DNA of 64,000 nt from Streptosporangium violaceochromogenes (GCF_014654615.1 NZ_BNBB01000012.1:124001-188000), one strand, 5' to 3'; shown: positions 20,646-29,170, counted from the first letter of the stretch. A program made the numbers and translations. Notes: generated from the letters alone by a model not told the origin.

Positions 20646-21154
20646 CCTCCAGGGGTGCCGCGGGTGAGGAAGACCAGCCGGAACTTTCCGATCTGCACCT
20701 CGTCCCCCCCGTAGAGCGGGACCTCCTCGATCCGCTCGCGGTTGACGTAGGTGCCGTTCAGGCTTCCGACGTCCCGTACGGTGAACACCCCGCCCCCGCG
20801 CCGGTAGAACTCGACGTGGCGGCGCGAGACGGTGATGTCGTCGAGGAAGATGTCGCTTTCGGGATGACGGCCCACGGTGGTGAGGTCGCTGTCCAGCAGG
20901 AAGCGGCTGCCCGCGTTGGGACCGCGCATGGCGACCAGCAGGGCGGTGCCCGGCTGCAGCTGCTCGACGGCCTGCCGCTCGGCGAGAAGCGTCTCCCCGG
21001 TCTCCGCCTCGTAGGCCTCGATCCCGGAGAGGGAGATGGTGGATGTGCTGTCTCCGGGAGAGTCTGTCCTGGTCAGCGGCGAACCGCACCGCGAGCAGAA
21101 ACGGGCGTCCTCAGGGTTGGCATGACCGCACTGCGTGCAGTAGACGCTCGGCAT
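20642..21154 (-). CDS. FHA-domain protein with N-terminal zinc ribbon (GarA-like)
   Basis: 170 residues. A zinc ribbon with two CxxC pairs (YCTQCGHANPEDARFCSRCG) and a Ser/Thr-rich segment (DSTSTISLSG) precede an FHA domain: VGRHPESDIFLDDITVSRRH, DVGSLNGTYVNRERI. FHA domains bind phosphothreonine. GarA in the equivalent mycobacterial position controls 2-oxoglutarate metabolism when phosphorylated by Ser/Thr kinases, but it lacks this zinc ribbon and carries an ETTS site not seen here. A glycine/glutamate metabolic role is plausible from synteny only. Confidence 0.87.
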   Translation of the reverse strand: MPSVYCTQCGHANPEDARFCSRCGSPLTRTDSPGDSTSTISLSGIEAYEAETGETLLAERQAVEQLQPGTALLVAMRGPNAGSRFLLDSDLTTVGRHPESDIFLDDITVSRRHVEFYRRGGGVFTVRDVGSLNGTYVNRERIEEVPLYGGDEVQIGKFRLVFLTRGTPGG

Positions 21155-21257
21155 CGATCGGCTCGGCCTCCTACCGCGAAGACGCGGCAACGGTATTTCG
21201 GTGACGCGCGCCTCGCTTCATCGCTTCTCAAGTATTTGCTCAGACTGCGAATGCCGC

Positions 21258-21286
21258 AACATACACCGATGAGACGCAAAGATCAA
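21258..21286 (-). promoter_or_regulatory. Sigma-70-type promoter of the FHA-ftsR unit
   Basis: Minus-strand TTGATC (21286-21281), a 17-base spacer and TATGTT (21263-21258) form a strong housekeeping-type promoter about 104 bases before the FHA start. Confidence 0.7.
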
Positions 21287-21386
21287 GGCCGACGCTCGAC
21301 CGCGGGTTGGGTCGCTGACAAAGTTACAGGCGCGCGGCGTTCCCGGTCCATGCCGCCGCGCGGGGTTTTACCACCGGTCCGGCCTC

Positions 21387-23888
21387 TCAGCCGCCCGCCG
21401 CCTCCTCCACCACCCGGGCCCAGCGCTCCAGCAGGCCCTGGGCGGCGTCGGCGTCGGCGCCCTCGGCCCACAGGTGGGTGACCGCCTCGGCGGGGTCGGG
21501 CAGCACCAGCGCCCACCCCCCGTCCTCGGTCACCACCCTCACTCCGTCGGTGGTGTCGATCCGGTGGTGCTCGGCGGCCTCGATCACCGATCGCATCACC
21601 GCCCCCTTGGCCGCCCACGGGGTCGGGACGGTACGGCGCAGCAGCCGGGCCTGCGGGATCCTCGCGTCGATCTGACTGAGCGACAGACGGGTCCTGGCGA
21701 CCAGCCCGAGCAGGCGCAGGAACGCCGCCATGCCGTCCACCGTGGGCCCGAACTCGGGCACCACGAAGCCGCCGCGCCCGTCGGCGGCGAAGATCATGTC
21801 CTGTGCCCTGGCGGCGGCGGTCAGCGCGTCGGTGGCGGTGGGGGTCCACTCGACCCGCACCCCGTGGAAACGGCAGACCTGCTCGGCAACCCGGGTGGTG
21901 GTGACCGGCAGCGCCGCCCGGCCGCCGCGCCGCTCGGCCGCCACCAGGTCCAGCACGACCAGCAGGGCGCGCTCCTCGCCGATCAGCCGGCCCCGCTCGT
22001 CCACCAGGGCGATCCGCTCCCCCACCGGGTCGAAGCGCACCCCGAAGGCGGCGCGGGCGGAGCCGACGATCTCCGAAAGGCGCTGCAGGGCGCGGCGGTG
22101 CTCGGCGAGGGTCTCGGTGGGCGAGGCGTCGTCCAGGCGGTTGTTGACGGTGAGCACCTCCACTCCGACCCGGCCCAGCAGGCTGGGCAGCACCAGCGAG
22201 GAGGTGCCGCCGGCGCAGTCCACCACGACCTTCATGCCGGCGTCGCGGACCCCGCCGAGGTCCACCCGCCGCAGCAGCTCGTGGGTGTAGTCCTCCACGG
22301 CCCTGGCGGGAAAGCTCAGCTCGGCGATCTCCCCCGGAAAGGCCCGGCGGTACTCCTGCCGCGAGAAGACCCGGTCGAGCCTGCGCTGGGCCGCCGGGGA
22401 CAGGTCGGCACCGTACTCGTCCATGAAGACGATGTCCACGCTCTGCGGGTCACCGGGGGTGGTGCGCAGTGCGACGCCGCCGGCCGCGCCCTCCCTGGCG
22501 GTGTGGAAGCGGGCGACCGGCAGGGGGGCCGCCTCCAGGTCGCGCACGTTGATCGCGCTGGCGTTCAGGGCGCTGATCACGGCCCGCTTCAGGGCCCGGG
22601 CGGCGCGGGAGGAGTCACGGGAGGTGACGACCGAGACCCCCTTCCTCAGGGTGGTGGCGTAGGCGCCGGCCAGCCGTACGCACAGCTCCGGGGTGATCTC
22701 GACGTTGACCAGCCCCGACACCCCGCGGGGCCCGAAGAGGCTGCGCCGGCCGCGCGCCTCCCAGATGAGGCTGGTGTTGATCACCGCCCCGGCCTCGATG
22801 GTCTTGAACGGGTAGACCTTGACACCGGAGGAGACGTACGCCTCGGCCTCGATGACGCACTCGTCCCCGACGACGGCGCCCTCCTCGATCCTGACCCCGG
22901 TCATCAGGTCGGTGTTCTTGCCGACCACGCAGCCGCGCAGGTGGGCGCCCGGCCCCACGTAGACGTTGCCGTGGACGACCGCCCGGTGCAGGAAGGCGCC
23001 CCGGCGGACCACCGCGTTGCTGCCGAGCACGGTGTACTCGCGCAGCTCGGCCCCGGCCTCGACCTTGGCGTAGTCACCGATGTAGAGCGGCCCCTGGAGC
23101 ACGGCGTCGGGGTCCACCGAGGCCCCCTCCGCCACCCAGACGCCGGGGGAGACCTCGAAGGCGTCGGTGTCGACCCTCACCCGGCCCGACAGCACGTCGG
23201 CCTGGGCCTTGAGGTAGCTCGCGTGGGTGCCGACGTCCTCCCAGTAGCCGTCGGCGACGTAGCCGTACAGCGGGGCGCCGCGCGCCAGCAGGCGGGGGAA
23301 GACGTCCGCCGACCAGTCGACCGGCACCCCCGCGGCGATCTCGCCGAGGACCTCGGGTTCCATCACGTAGACGCCGGTGTTGACGGTGTCGGAGAAGACC
23401 TGGCCCCAGGTGGGCTTCTCCAGGAAACGCTCGACCCGGCCCCGGTCGTCCACGATCACGATGCCGAACTCCAGCGGGTTGGGCACGCGTTTGAGGCCGA
23501 TGGTGACCAGGGCGCGGTTCTCCCGGTGGAACCGGATCATGTCGGTCAGGTCGATGTCGGTGAGCGCGTCGCCCGAGATGACCAGGAAGGGACCCTCCCG
23601 GAGCCTGCCCGCGGCGTTCCCGACGCTTCCGGCGGTGCCGAGCGGGGACTCCTCCGCGGCGTAGTGCAGGCTCATGCCGAGCTCGTCGCCGTCGCCGAAG
23701 TAGTTGCGGACCAGCGGCGCCAGGAACTGCACCGTCACCACGGTCTCGGTGAACCCGTGCCGCTTCAGCAGGCGCAGCACGTGTTCCATGATCGGCCGAT
23801 TGATTACAGGAAGCAGAGGCTTGGGCTGGTTCGCGGTCATCGGCCGGAGCCGTGTCCCCTCCCCGCCCGCCATCACCACGGCCTTCAC
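21387..23888 (-). CDS. Sugar nucleotidyltransferase fused to a degenerate phosphomannomutase-like domain
   Basis: 833 residues. The N-terminal half is a complete nucleotidyltransferase (MAGGEGTRLRPMTANQPKPL, SGDALTDIDLT, GYWEDVGTHASYLKAQAD) plus left-handed beta-helix repeats (SNAVVRRGAFLHRAVVHGNV), most like mannose-1-phosphate guanylyltransferases. The C-terminal half aligns with phosphomannomutases. However, the catalytic TASHNP serine loop reads RTTPGDPQ (about 475) and the metal loop DGDxDR reads DPVGER (about 618), so that half is probably inactive and perhaps regulatory. Likely role: GDP-mannose or similar for glycans. The start is GTG with AGAGGTG. Confidence 0.85.
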   Translation of the reverse strand: MKAVVMAGGEGTRLRPMTANQPKPLLPVINRPIMEHVLRLLKRHGFTETVVTVQFLAPLVRNYFGDGDELGMSLHYAAEESPLGTAGSVGNAAGRLREGPFLVISGDALTDIDLTDMIRFHRENRALVTIGLKRVPNPLEFGIVIVDDRGRVERFLEKPTWGQVFSDTVNTGVYVMEPEVLGEIAAGVPVDWSADVFPRLLARGAPLYGYVADGYWEDVGTHASYLKAQADVLSGRVRVDTDAFEVSPGVWVAEGASVDPDAVLQGPLYIGDYAKVEAGAELREYTVLGSNAVVRRGAFLHRAVVHGNVYVGPGAHLRGCVVGKNTDLMTGVRIEEGAVVGDECVIEAEAYVSSGVKVYPFKTIEAGAVINTSLIWEARGRRSLFGPRGVSGLVNVEITPELCVRLAGAYATTLRKGVSVVTSRDSSRAARALKRAVISALNASAINVRDLEAAPLPVARFHTAREGAAGGVALRTTPGDPQSVDIVFMDEYGADLSPAAQRRLDRVFSRQEYRRAFPGEIAELSFPARAVEDYTHELLRRVDLGGVRDAGMKVVVDCAGGTSSLVLPSLLGRVGVEVLTVNNRLDDASPTETLAEHRRALQRLSEIVGSARAAFGVRFDPVGERIALVDERGRLIGEERALLVVLDLVAAERRGGRAALPVTTTRVAEQVCRFHGVRVEWTPTATDALTAAARAQDMIFAADGRGGFVVPEFGPTVDGMAAFLRLLGLVARTRLSLSQIDARIPQARLLRRTVPTPWAAKGAVMRSVIEAAEHHRIDTTDGVRVVTEDGGWALVLPDPAEAVTHLWAEGADADAAQGLLERWARVVEEAAGG

Positions 23889-23898
23889 GTGTCACCTC

Positions 23899-24489
23899 TT
23901 ACGGCGTCCGGCTCCTCGTTACGAGCTGACGCACCTGTACCCAGTACAGCACCCCCGACCACCAGTACAGGCCGGTGCCCCAGACGGCCAGCGACCACCC
24001 GACGATCCGGGCCGGGCCCGCGTACCAGGCGTCGTGGTGGGCGAGGAAGAGCAGGGGGAAGGCGTACAGGAGGTTGGCGGTGGCCGCCTTGCCCAGGAAG
24101 TGCACCGGCAGCGCCGGGCCGTACCCCAGGCGGCGCAGGACGAGGGGGACGGCCAGCAGCATGACGTCGCGCAGCGGGATCGCCAGCGCCAGCCACCAGG
24201 GGATGATCCCGCGCAGCGCCAGGCCGAGAAGGGTGGCGAGGATGTAGAGCCGGTCGGCCAGCGGGTCGAGCAGGCGGCCGAGCCTGCTGGTCTGGTTCCA
24301 CGCCCGGGCGATCTTGCCGTCGAGCCAGTCGGAGAAGCCCGCCAGCATCAGCAGCGCGACGGCCCAGCCGTCGGCCTTGGGACCGAGCACCAGCCACAGG
24401 AAGACCGGCACGCCCAGCAGCCTGGCCAGGCTCAGCGCGTTGGGAACCGTCACGATGCGGTCCTCGGCCCCCGATGCTTCCGTGTTCAC
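23899..24489 (-). CDS. CDP-alcohol phosphatidyltransferase family protein (PgsA-like)
   Basis: 196 residues, about five membrane segments. The family signature D-x2-DG-x2-AR-x8-G-x3-D-x3-D is complete (SDWLDGKIARAWNQTSRLGR, LDPLADRLY). Enzymes of this family make phosphatidylglycerol phosphate, cardiolipin or phosphatidylinositol phosphate from CDP-diacylglycerol. The exact alcohol cannot be read from the sequence. The start is GTG. It is 10 bases upstream of the nucleotidyltransferase, so the two are co-transcribed. Confidence 0.88.
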   Translation of the reverse strand: MNTEASGAEDRIVTVPNALSLARLLGVPVFLWLVLGPKADGWAVALLMLAGFSDWLDGKIARAWNQTSRLGRLLDPLADRLYILATLLGLALRGIIPWWLALAIPLRDVMLLAVPLVLRRLGYGPALPVHFLGKAATANLLYAFPLLFLAHHDAWYAGPARIVGWSLAVWGTGLYWWSGVLYWVQVRQLVTRSRTP

Positions 24490-24661
24490 CCGCCGTGTCC
24501 CCCTCCCCGCGCCTGATGCCGACCCTACTGCGCCGGACCGCGCCGCCGGATCCGGCGTACCGGATCGCGCCGGCCGGCCGGACGGCGACGGCCGCCCCCG
24601 GTCGCCGGAGGAGGCGGGCCGCGGTGAGGGGAGGTTCCCTGCCGGCCCGCGAGAGGCCGCG

Positions 24662-24720
24662 CCTTCGGGGAACGGCCTTCAGGGAGAACGGCTTCGGGGG
24701 AGCCGCTTCGGGGGGAACGA
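24662..24720. repeat. Four imperfect 14-16 bp tandem repeats
   Basis: Copies at 24662, 24676, 24692 and 24706 share a CTTCGGGGGAACGG-like core. They lie in a 249-base gap between two minus-strand genes. The gap otherwise shows no feature. Confidence 0.6.
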
Positions 24721-24738
24721 GGCGCCCGGGCGCCTCTC

Positions 24739-25161
24739 TCAGGAGCGGCGGACGGCGGCGCGCGGCGACCAGACCCAGACGAGCAGGGCCACGGTCAGCC
24801 CGAACAGGGTCAGGCCGCTGGGCACGTGGGCGCCGAGCAGGTCCCAGCTGAAGTGCTGGCCCATGCCGACCACGAACAGGCCGAGGCTGCCCCACACGGG
24901 CCACCCCGCGCCCCGGCCGGGCCGCCAGACGAGCACGGCCGCGACGATCTGAAGCAGCGCGATCAGGTGCACCACCATCCCGACCATGACGTGGGTCTCC
25001 GCCGGCCCCGCCCCGCCCCGGACGGCCTGGCCGGCGAAGGAGGCCGCGACGATCAGGCCGACCGCCTGGGCGGTGACCAGGACGCGCAGGCCGTACAGCA
25101 GGCCCGCGGAGACGGACGGCCCCCGGGTCGCGTGGTGTCCCTGGGCGATGACCTCCTGCAT
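24739..25161 (-). CDS. Four-helix membrane protein of unknown function
   Basis: 140 residues with four hydrophobic segments (VLVTAQAVGLIVAASFAGQA, THVMVGMVVHLIALLQIVAA, WGSLGLFVVGMGQHFSWDLL, SGLTLFGLTVALLVWVW). Two histidines lie in or near the membrane (HVMVGMVVH; GMGQHF), which could bind a metal or haem, but no family is recognised. The ATG at 25161 has GGAAGGA eight bases upstream; the frame is open to 25206 without a ribosome site. The gene stands alone. Confidence 0.65.
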   Translation of the reverse strand: MQEVIAQGHHATRGPSVSAGLLYGLRVLVTAQAVGLIVAASFAGQAVRGGAGPAETHVMVGMVVHLIALLQIVAAVLVWRPGRGAGWPVWGSLGLFVVGMGQHFSWDLLGAHVPSGLTLFGLTVALLVWVWSPRAAVRRS

Positions 25162-25307
25162 GAGTTCTGTCCTTCCCTGCGGTGAGGTGATTGATCCGGG
25201 ACACATCGTGACCGCCGGGGGCCCGCCGTGTCGTCAGCCTGGGGGGTGATCGGCCTGTCCGCCTGGGGGCGGACCCGCAGGCGCCGTCCGGGCGGGCGCT
25301 CCTCCTC

Positions 25308-25340
25308 CCGGTGGGGAGGGCTCCCGGTGGGGAGGGCTCC
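25308..25340. repeat. Two tandem copies of a 16-bp repeat
   Basis: CCCGGTGGGGAGGGCT occurs twice in a row in the 280-base gap between the divergent membrane protein and methyltransferase genes. Confidence 0.7.
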
Positions 25341-25441
25341 TTCCGCGGCAGGGGGCAGGGGAAGAACGTCCTCCTTACGGCTGGCGGAAATCGGCCGAAC
25401 GGCCGGGGTGAGCACCCGATTCAGCCTCTACCCTTCACAGC

Positions 25442-26047
25442 ATGACCAATGACACCACCCTCTTCCTGGGGCAGTGGCTGCGTTCTCCAGGGACCATCGG
25501 GGCGGTGGCGCCGAGCTCGCAGCGACTGGCCGAGACGGTGACCGCCCCCGTCCCCCACCGGGGCGATCCCGTGGTCGTCGAGCTCGGCCCCGGGACAGGG
25601 GCCTTCACCGCGGAGATCCAGCGGCGGCTGGACGGCCGGGGCCGTCACCTGGCCGTGGAGATCAACCCGAAGATGGCCGCGATCCTGGCGGCCAGGCACC
25701 CCGGGGTGGACGTCGTGGTCGACGACGCCGCGCACCTGCCGCGGCTGCTGCGGGAGCGCGGTCTGCAGGGGGCCGACGCGGTCGTCAGCGGGCTGCCCTG
25801 GGCCTCCTTCTCCGACGAGACGCAGACCCGCCTGCTGGAGGCCGTCACCTCGATCATGGGACCGAACGCGGCCTTCACCACCTTCGCCTACAGCTTCGCC
25901 AAGCGCCTGCGGACCGCGCGGCGCTTCCGGCAGCGCCTGCACGGCACCTTCGAGGAGGTCGTCGCGGGCCGGACGGTGTGGGGCAACCTTCCCCCCGCCT
26001 TCGTCTACCACGCGCGCAGGCCGAAGGTCACCGCCGACCCGGTCTGA
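25442..26047 (+). CDS. Class I SAM-dependent methyltransferase (phospholipid N-methyltransferase-like)
   Basis: 201 residues. It opens with LFLGQWLRSPGTIGAVAPSS, typical of PmtA-like proteins, then has the SAM motif VVELGPGTGAFTAEI, an acidic motif HLAVEINPKM and GADAVVSGLPWASF. PmtA enzymes methylate phosphatidylethanolamine; rRNA adenine methylase-like relatives share the motif order, so the substrate is uncertain. TACCCT lies seven bases before the ATG, with no Shine-Dalgarno sequence, so the message is probably leaderless. Confidence 0.85.
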   Translation: MTNDTTLFLGQWLRSPGTIGAVAPSSQRLAETVTAPVPHRGDPVVVELGPGTGAFTAEIQRRLDGRGRHLAVEINPKMAAILAARHPGVDVVVDDAAHLPRLLRERGLQGADAVVSGLPWASFSDETQTRLLEAVTSIMGPNAAFTTFAYSFAKRLRTARRFRQRLHGTFEEVVAGRTVWGNLPPAFVYHARRPKVTADPV

Positions 26048-26089
26048 GGCGTCCGGATCGGAACGGTCCCCGCGCGCCCCTCGTGCGCC

Positions 26090-26146
26090 GGGGACGGCCG
26101 AGGGCGGCGGGGACGGCCGAGGGCGGCGGGGACGGCCGAGGGCGGG
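26090..26146. repeat. Three tandem copies of a 19-bp repeat
   Basis: GGGGACGGCCGAGGGCGGC occurs at 26090, 26109 and 26128 (last base differs in the third). It fills the gap between convergent genes. Confidence 0.85.
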
Positions 26147-26150
26147 CCGG

Positions 26151-26840
26151 TCACCGCCCGGCGGCCTCGACGAGGGCCTCCACGAGCCGGTTGTCGTCGG
26201 TGCGCTCGGGGTGCCACTGCACGCCGACGGCGAAGGGGTGCCCCTGGAGTTCGACGCCCTCCACGATCTGGTCGTCGGCCCAGGCCACCGCGAGCAGGCC
26301 CGCCCCGAGCCGCTTGACCGCCTGGTGGTGCGGCGCGACCACCTCGGCCCGGTCCCCCACCGCCTTGCCCAGCCGGCTCGACACGCTGATCTGGATGACG
26401 TGCGGGCAGCCGGCCCGCGTGTGGCGGTCGTGGCCGAGCTCGTCGGGCAGCCAGGGGATCAGGGAGCCGCCCCGGGCGACGTTCAGGACGTGCATGCCCC
26501 GGGCGACGGCCAGCAGCGGCAGGCCGGCCTCGACCGCGGCGCGGGTCAGCGCCAGCTCGAAGCGGTCGCGGTGGTGCTGGGGCTCGGCGAGCCTCTCCTC
26601 GCGGGCGGCGCCGTACAGGCCGGGGTCGATTTCGCAGCCGCCGGCGAGGATCACGCCGGACAGGGCGCGCACGCAGTCGCCGATCCCGCCGAGGCCCAGG
26701 GGCGGCAGCAGCACCGGGACTCCGCCCGCCCTCTCGACCGCGCGGGCGTAGGAGGGGGGTGACAGGACGGCCTCCCGGACCGTGTCGCCCCAGCGGGCGG
26801 CTTCAAGGTAGGCGGTGACACCGATCAGCGGTCGGGACAT
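26151..26840 (-). CDS. Class I glutamine amidotransferase-like protein (peptidase C26/PuuD family), nucleophile lost
   Basis: 229 residues. The family frame is clear: RPLIGVTAY start, VILAGGCEIDPGLYG, VQWHPERTDD with the catalytic His-Glu, and HHQAVKRLG. The nucleophile elbow, normally G-x-C-R-G-x-Q, reads LLAVARGMHVLN: the expected cysteine is alanine at residue 113 (GCC codon). Active relatives hydrolyse gamma-glutamyl-GABA in polyamine breakdown. This protein should not hydrolyse by that mechanism and may bind ligand only. GGAGG precedes the ATG at 26840. Confidence 0.85.
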   Translation of the reverse strand: MSRPLIGVTAYLEAARWGDTVREAVLSPPSYARAVERAGGVPVLLPPLGLGGIGDCVRALSGVILAGGCEIDPGLYGAAREERLAEPQHHRDRFELALTRAAVEAGLPLLAVARGMHVLNVARGGSLIPWLPDELGHDRHTRAGCPHVIQISVSSRLGKAVGDRAEVVAPHHQAVKRLGAGLLAVAWADDQIVEGVELQGHPFAVGVQWHPERTDDNRLVEALVEAAGR

Positions 26841-27136
26841 GCGTCCTCCAGCAGGGCCATACGGGAGGCGATGCCTCCTGTTTCGGACGGCACCCATCCC
26901 CTCTCCAGCAGCCCTCCCATCATGGCGCAGAACATTTCGGTTATGTCACGTATCTGGGGTATCAGTGTTGTCTCGTCCGGAGCCGCACGGTACGCCTGGA
27001 GTGCACCCGGACGAGGAGAGGGCCGGCGGGGGTTCGCCGCGGTGGGCGACAAAGCATCGCAGAACGGGTAAATAGCAAAGTCCGGATAAAGACCACCTTT
27101 TTCACTTATCCCATCATCACCGAATGGTGCGGTCAC
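26825..27136 (-). CDS. Small hypothetical protein overlapping the PuuD-like gene
   Basis: Up to 103 residues from the GTG at 27136. Only the C-terminal part (PDETTLIPQIRDITEMFCAM, LLERGWVPSETGGIASRMAL) looks protein-like; the true start may be an internal ATG at about 26935. It ends 16 bases inside the next gene, suggesting translational coupling. No family is recognised. Evidence is limited to frame, overlap and composition. Confidence 0.35.
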   Translation of the reverse strand: MTAPFGDDGISEKGGLYPDFAIYPFCDALSPTAANPRRPSPRPGALQAYRAAPDETTLIPQIRDITEMFCAMMGGLLERGWVPSETGGIASRMALLEDACPDR

Positions 27137-27137
27137 C
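27118..27137. promoter_or_regulatory. Alternating CACC/GGTG half-sites upstream of the flavohemoprotein
   Basis: CACC-GAAT-GGTG-CGGT-CACC forms two overlapping inverted repeats in the AT-richer divergent region before the flavohemoprotein gene. It could be a regulator site; no match to NsrR or another named box was recognised. Confidence 0.4.
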
Positions 27138-27336
27138 TACAATCATCTCTCAATGACCGATCGCTTGAATTCCCGGCATATCACCGAGAAACCCGTGTGA
27201 TTTCTCCGGCGGGGTGGAAGACTCGAATTCGAGCGCCCCGGTGCGCCGGGACCACCGGACGCTCACCACCCGGAGCCGCCAGGAGGTCGATCTGCGAGGC
27301 CGGGCTCCGGCCCGGCCGATAAGGGTGTTCTGTCAC

Positions 27337-28452
27337 ATGTCTTTGAATCCGCGTCTCGTGAAGGAAAGTTTCGCCGTCGTCGAACCCGTCGCGGACAAGG
27401 CCGCGGCCTACTTCTACGGCCGCCTGTTCGCCGAGAACCCGCACCTGCGGGCGATGTTCCCCCCGGCGATGGACGTCCAGCGCGACCGTCTGTTCACCGC
27501 GCTGACCAGAATCGTCTGGAGCCTCGACAGTCCCGGCGGCCTGTCGGCCCTCCTCGACCGGCTCGGCCGGGACCACCGCGGGTACGGGGTCGTCGCCGAA
27601 CACTACGGCGCCGTCGAAAGCGCCCTGCTGGCCACCCTCAGGCGTTTCGCCGCCGAGGTGTGGGACGCCGAGACCGAGGCGGCCTGGAGCGCCGCCTACG
27701 CCGCGGTGGCCGACATCATGATCGGATCGGCCGAGTCCGAGGCGGGGATCCGCCCCGCCTGGTGGTCGGCCGAGGTGACGGGCCACGAACTCCGCACCCC
27801 CGACATCGCCGTGATCACCCTGCGGACCGCCGGGCGCCTGCCGTACCTGCCCGGTCAGTACGTCAACGTGCAGACCGCGCGCTGGCCGCGCGTGTGGCGC
27901 CCCTTCTCCATCGCCAACGCGCCCCGCAGGGACGGCACCGTCCGCCTGCACGTCAGGGCGGTCCCCGGGGGCTGGGTCTCCACGGCGCTCGTCGGGCACA
28001 CCCGGGTCGGCGACACCGTGACGCTCGGCTCCCCGCTGGGCACGATGACCCCGCAAGGCTCCGGCCGCGACATCCTGTGCGTGGCGGGGGGCACCGGGCT
28101 GGCCCCCATCAAGGCGATCCTGGAGCATGTGATCACCTCGGGCCCGCGTCCCCGGATCCACCTGCTGTACGGCGCGCGCACCGCGCGCGAGCTCTACGAC
28201 CTGCCCGACCTGACCAGGATGGCGTCGGGCTTCCCGTCGCTGAGGGTGGTGCCCGTGGTCTCCGGCGACCCCGGCTACGGCGGCCTGCGGGGCCCGCTGC
28301 CCGAGGTGACGGAACGGCTGCGCCGCTGGGACGACCACGAGATCTACGTCTGCGGCCCCGCCGGCATGGTCGGCGAGACGGTCCGCAGGCTCCGGCGGAA
28401 CGGCACCCCCTCGGCCGCCATCCTCCGGGATCCCGTCCGGGGCGCGCGATGA
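27337..28452 (+). CDS. Flavohemoprotein (nitric oxide dioxygenase type)
   Basis: 371 residues. The globin domain (1-135) has the probable proximal histidine H80 (LGRDHRGYG). The FAD domain carries RPFSIANAP and PYLPGQYVNV, and the NAD domain GGTGLAPI and VCGPAGM. This three-domain order matches enzymes that oxidise NO to nitrate with NAD(P)H. The flavin motif has Phe where Tyr is usual. The start ATG at 27337 follows AAGGGTG; longer in-frame starts lie outside the globin fold. It defends against nitrosative stress. Confidence 0.9.
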   Translation: MSLNPRLVKESFAVVEPVADKAAAYFYGRLFAENPHLRAMFPPAMDVQRDRLFTALTRIVWSLDSPGGLSALLDRLGRDHRGYGVVAEHYGAVESALLATLRRFAAEVWDAETEAAWSAAYAAVADIMIGSAESEAGIRPAWWSAEVTGHELRTPDIAVITLRTAGRLPYLPGQYVNVQTARWPRVWRPFSIANAPRRDGTVRLHVRAVPGGWVSTALVGHTRVGDTVTLGSPLGTMTPQGSGRDILCVAGGTGLAPIKAILEHVITSGPRPRIHLLYGARTARELYDLPDLTRMASGFPSLRVVPVVSGDPGYGGLRGPLPEVTERLRRWDDHEIYVCGPAGMVGETVRRLRRNGTPSAAILRDPVRGAR

Positions 28453-28546
28453 GGGGGCCGGGCGGCCGCGCGCGATCCGGCGAGCGCGGGACGGGACGGC
28501 CCCCGGCGTGGCAGCATAAGGCCCCATCCGCAAGGGGAGGTGGTCG

Positions 28547-28864
28547 ATGGCCAGGCCCGTCACGCTGGTGACGTTCGTGCTTCCCTCCGCCCTGGGCGGC
28601 TGGGCGGGCGAGGTGGTCGAGGTCCGCGTCTTCGCGGTCGCCGACCGCGAGGGCGACCCTCCCACACTGGGGTCGGCGCTCGACGGGCTCCGCCGGGCGC
28701 ACCCGTCCCTGGAGCGGCGCGTCCGCGACGGACAGGGGTGCGTCCGCCCCTACCTCGGCGTGTTCGTCTGCGGGGAGGACGCCCGCGGTCTGGGCGGGCT
28801 CGCCTGCGCCCTGCCCCCGAGCGCGCGGGTCCACATCCTGCCCGTCCTGGAGCCTGTCCGCTGA
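28547..28864 (+). CDS. MoaD/ThiS-like beta-grasp protein without terminal GG
   Basis: 105 residues. VEVRVFAVADREGDPPTLGS, LRRAHPSLERRV, RPYLGVFVCGEDARGLGGLA and VHILPVL fit the MoaD/ThiS ubiquitin-like fold. Active sulfur carriers end in Gly-Gly; this one ends LEPVR, so it cannot be activated as a thiocarboxylate without processing. It may be a binding protein or an inactive paralogue. AAGGGGAGG precedes the ATG. It lies about 95 bases after the flavohemoprotein and may be in its operon. Confidence 0.65.
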   Translation: MARPVTLVTFVLPSALGGWAGEVVEVRVFAVADREGDPPTLGSALDGLRRAHPSLERRVRDGQGCVRPYLGVFVCGEDARGLGGLACALPPSARVHILPVLEPVR

Positions 28865-29170
28865 CACGGCCCACCGGCCCCGGCGGCCCGCGCGCGTCCC
28901 CTCCGCCCCGCGCGCCGCGGGACCCCGGCCGCCGTGACCTGGCGAAGACTTTGGCGTTTCCAGGGAAAGGCGGAGCGGCCGAGGCGAAACGGGGCGTGTT
29001 AGCTTCTGAGCGACGTGATCGACCTCGACGGAAAGTGCCCCGCCCATGGCATCCCTCCACGTCGTCGCGACCTTCGGGAGCCATTCATGCGCAGACCGCC
29101 GACCGCGATCGCCGCGTCCCCCGCCCTGGTCACCGCCACCCACCCGGTGGCGTAGGCCCAGGCGGCGAAC
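28865..29170. other. 306-base region before the surface protein
   Basis: It holds a possible promoter around 28960-29010 (GTGTTAGCTTCTGAG includes a weak -10) and a 22-codon upstream frame (29087-29155). Nothing else was recognised. Confidence 0.5.
29087..29155 (+). CDS. 22-codon upstream ORF, in frame with the surface protein
   Basis: The ATG at 29087 has a good ribosome site (GGGAG, spacing seven). It encodes a signal-peptide-like sequence (MRRPPTAIAASPALVTATHP, ends VA), then TAG. Five codons later, in the same frame, the GTG of the surface protein gene begins. It may be a leader peptide controlling the next gene, or an old signal peptide cut off by a stop codon. Confidence 0.45.
   Translation: MRRPPTAIAASPALVTATHPVA

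Noticed and set aside
21474..24164. 896-codon open frame opposite the nucleotidyltransferase
   Set aside because: Antisense shadow with no recognisable domain.
26090..26146. Possible mobile-element remnant
   Set aside because: Three 19-bp units have no terminal inverted repeats or transposase; best explained as simple tandem duplication.
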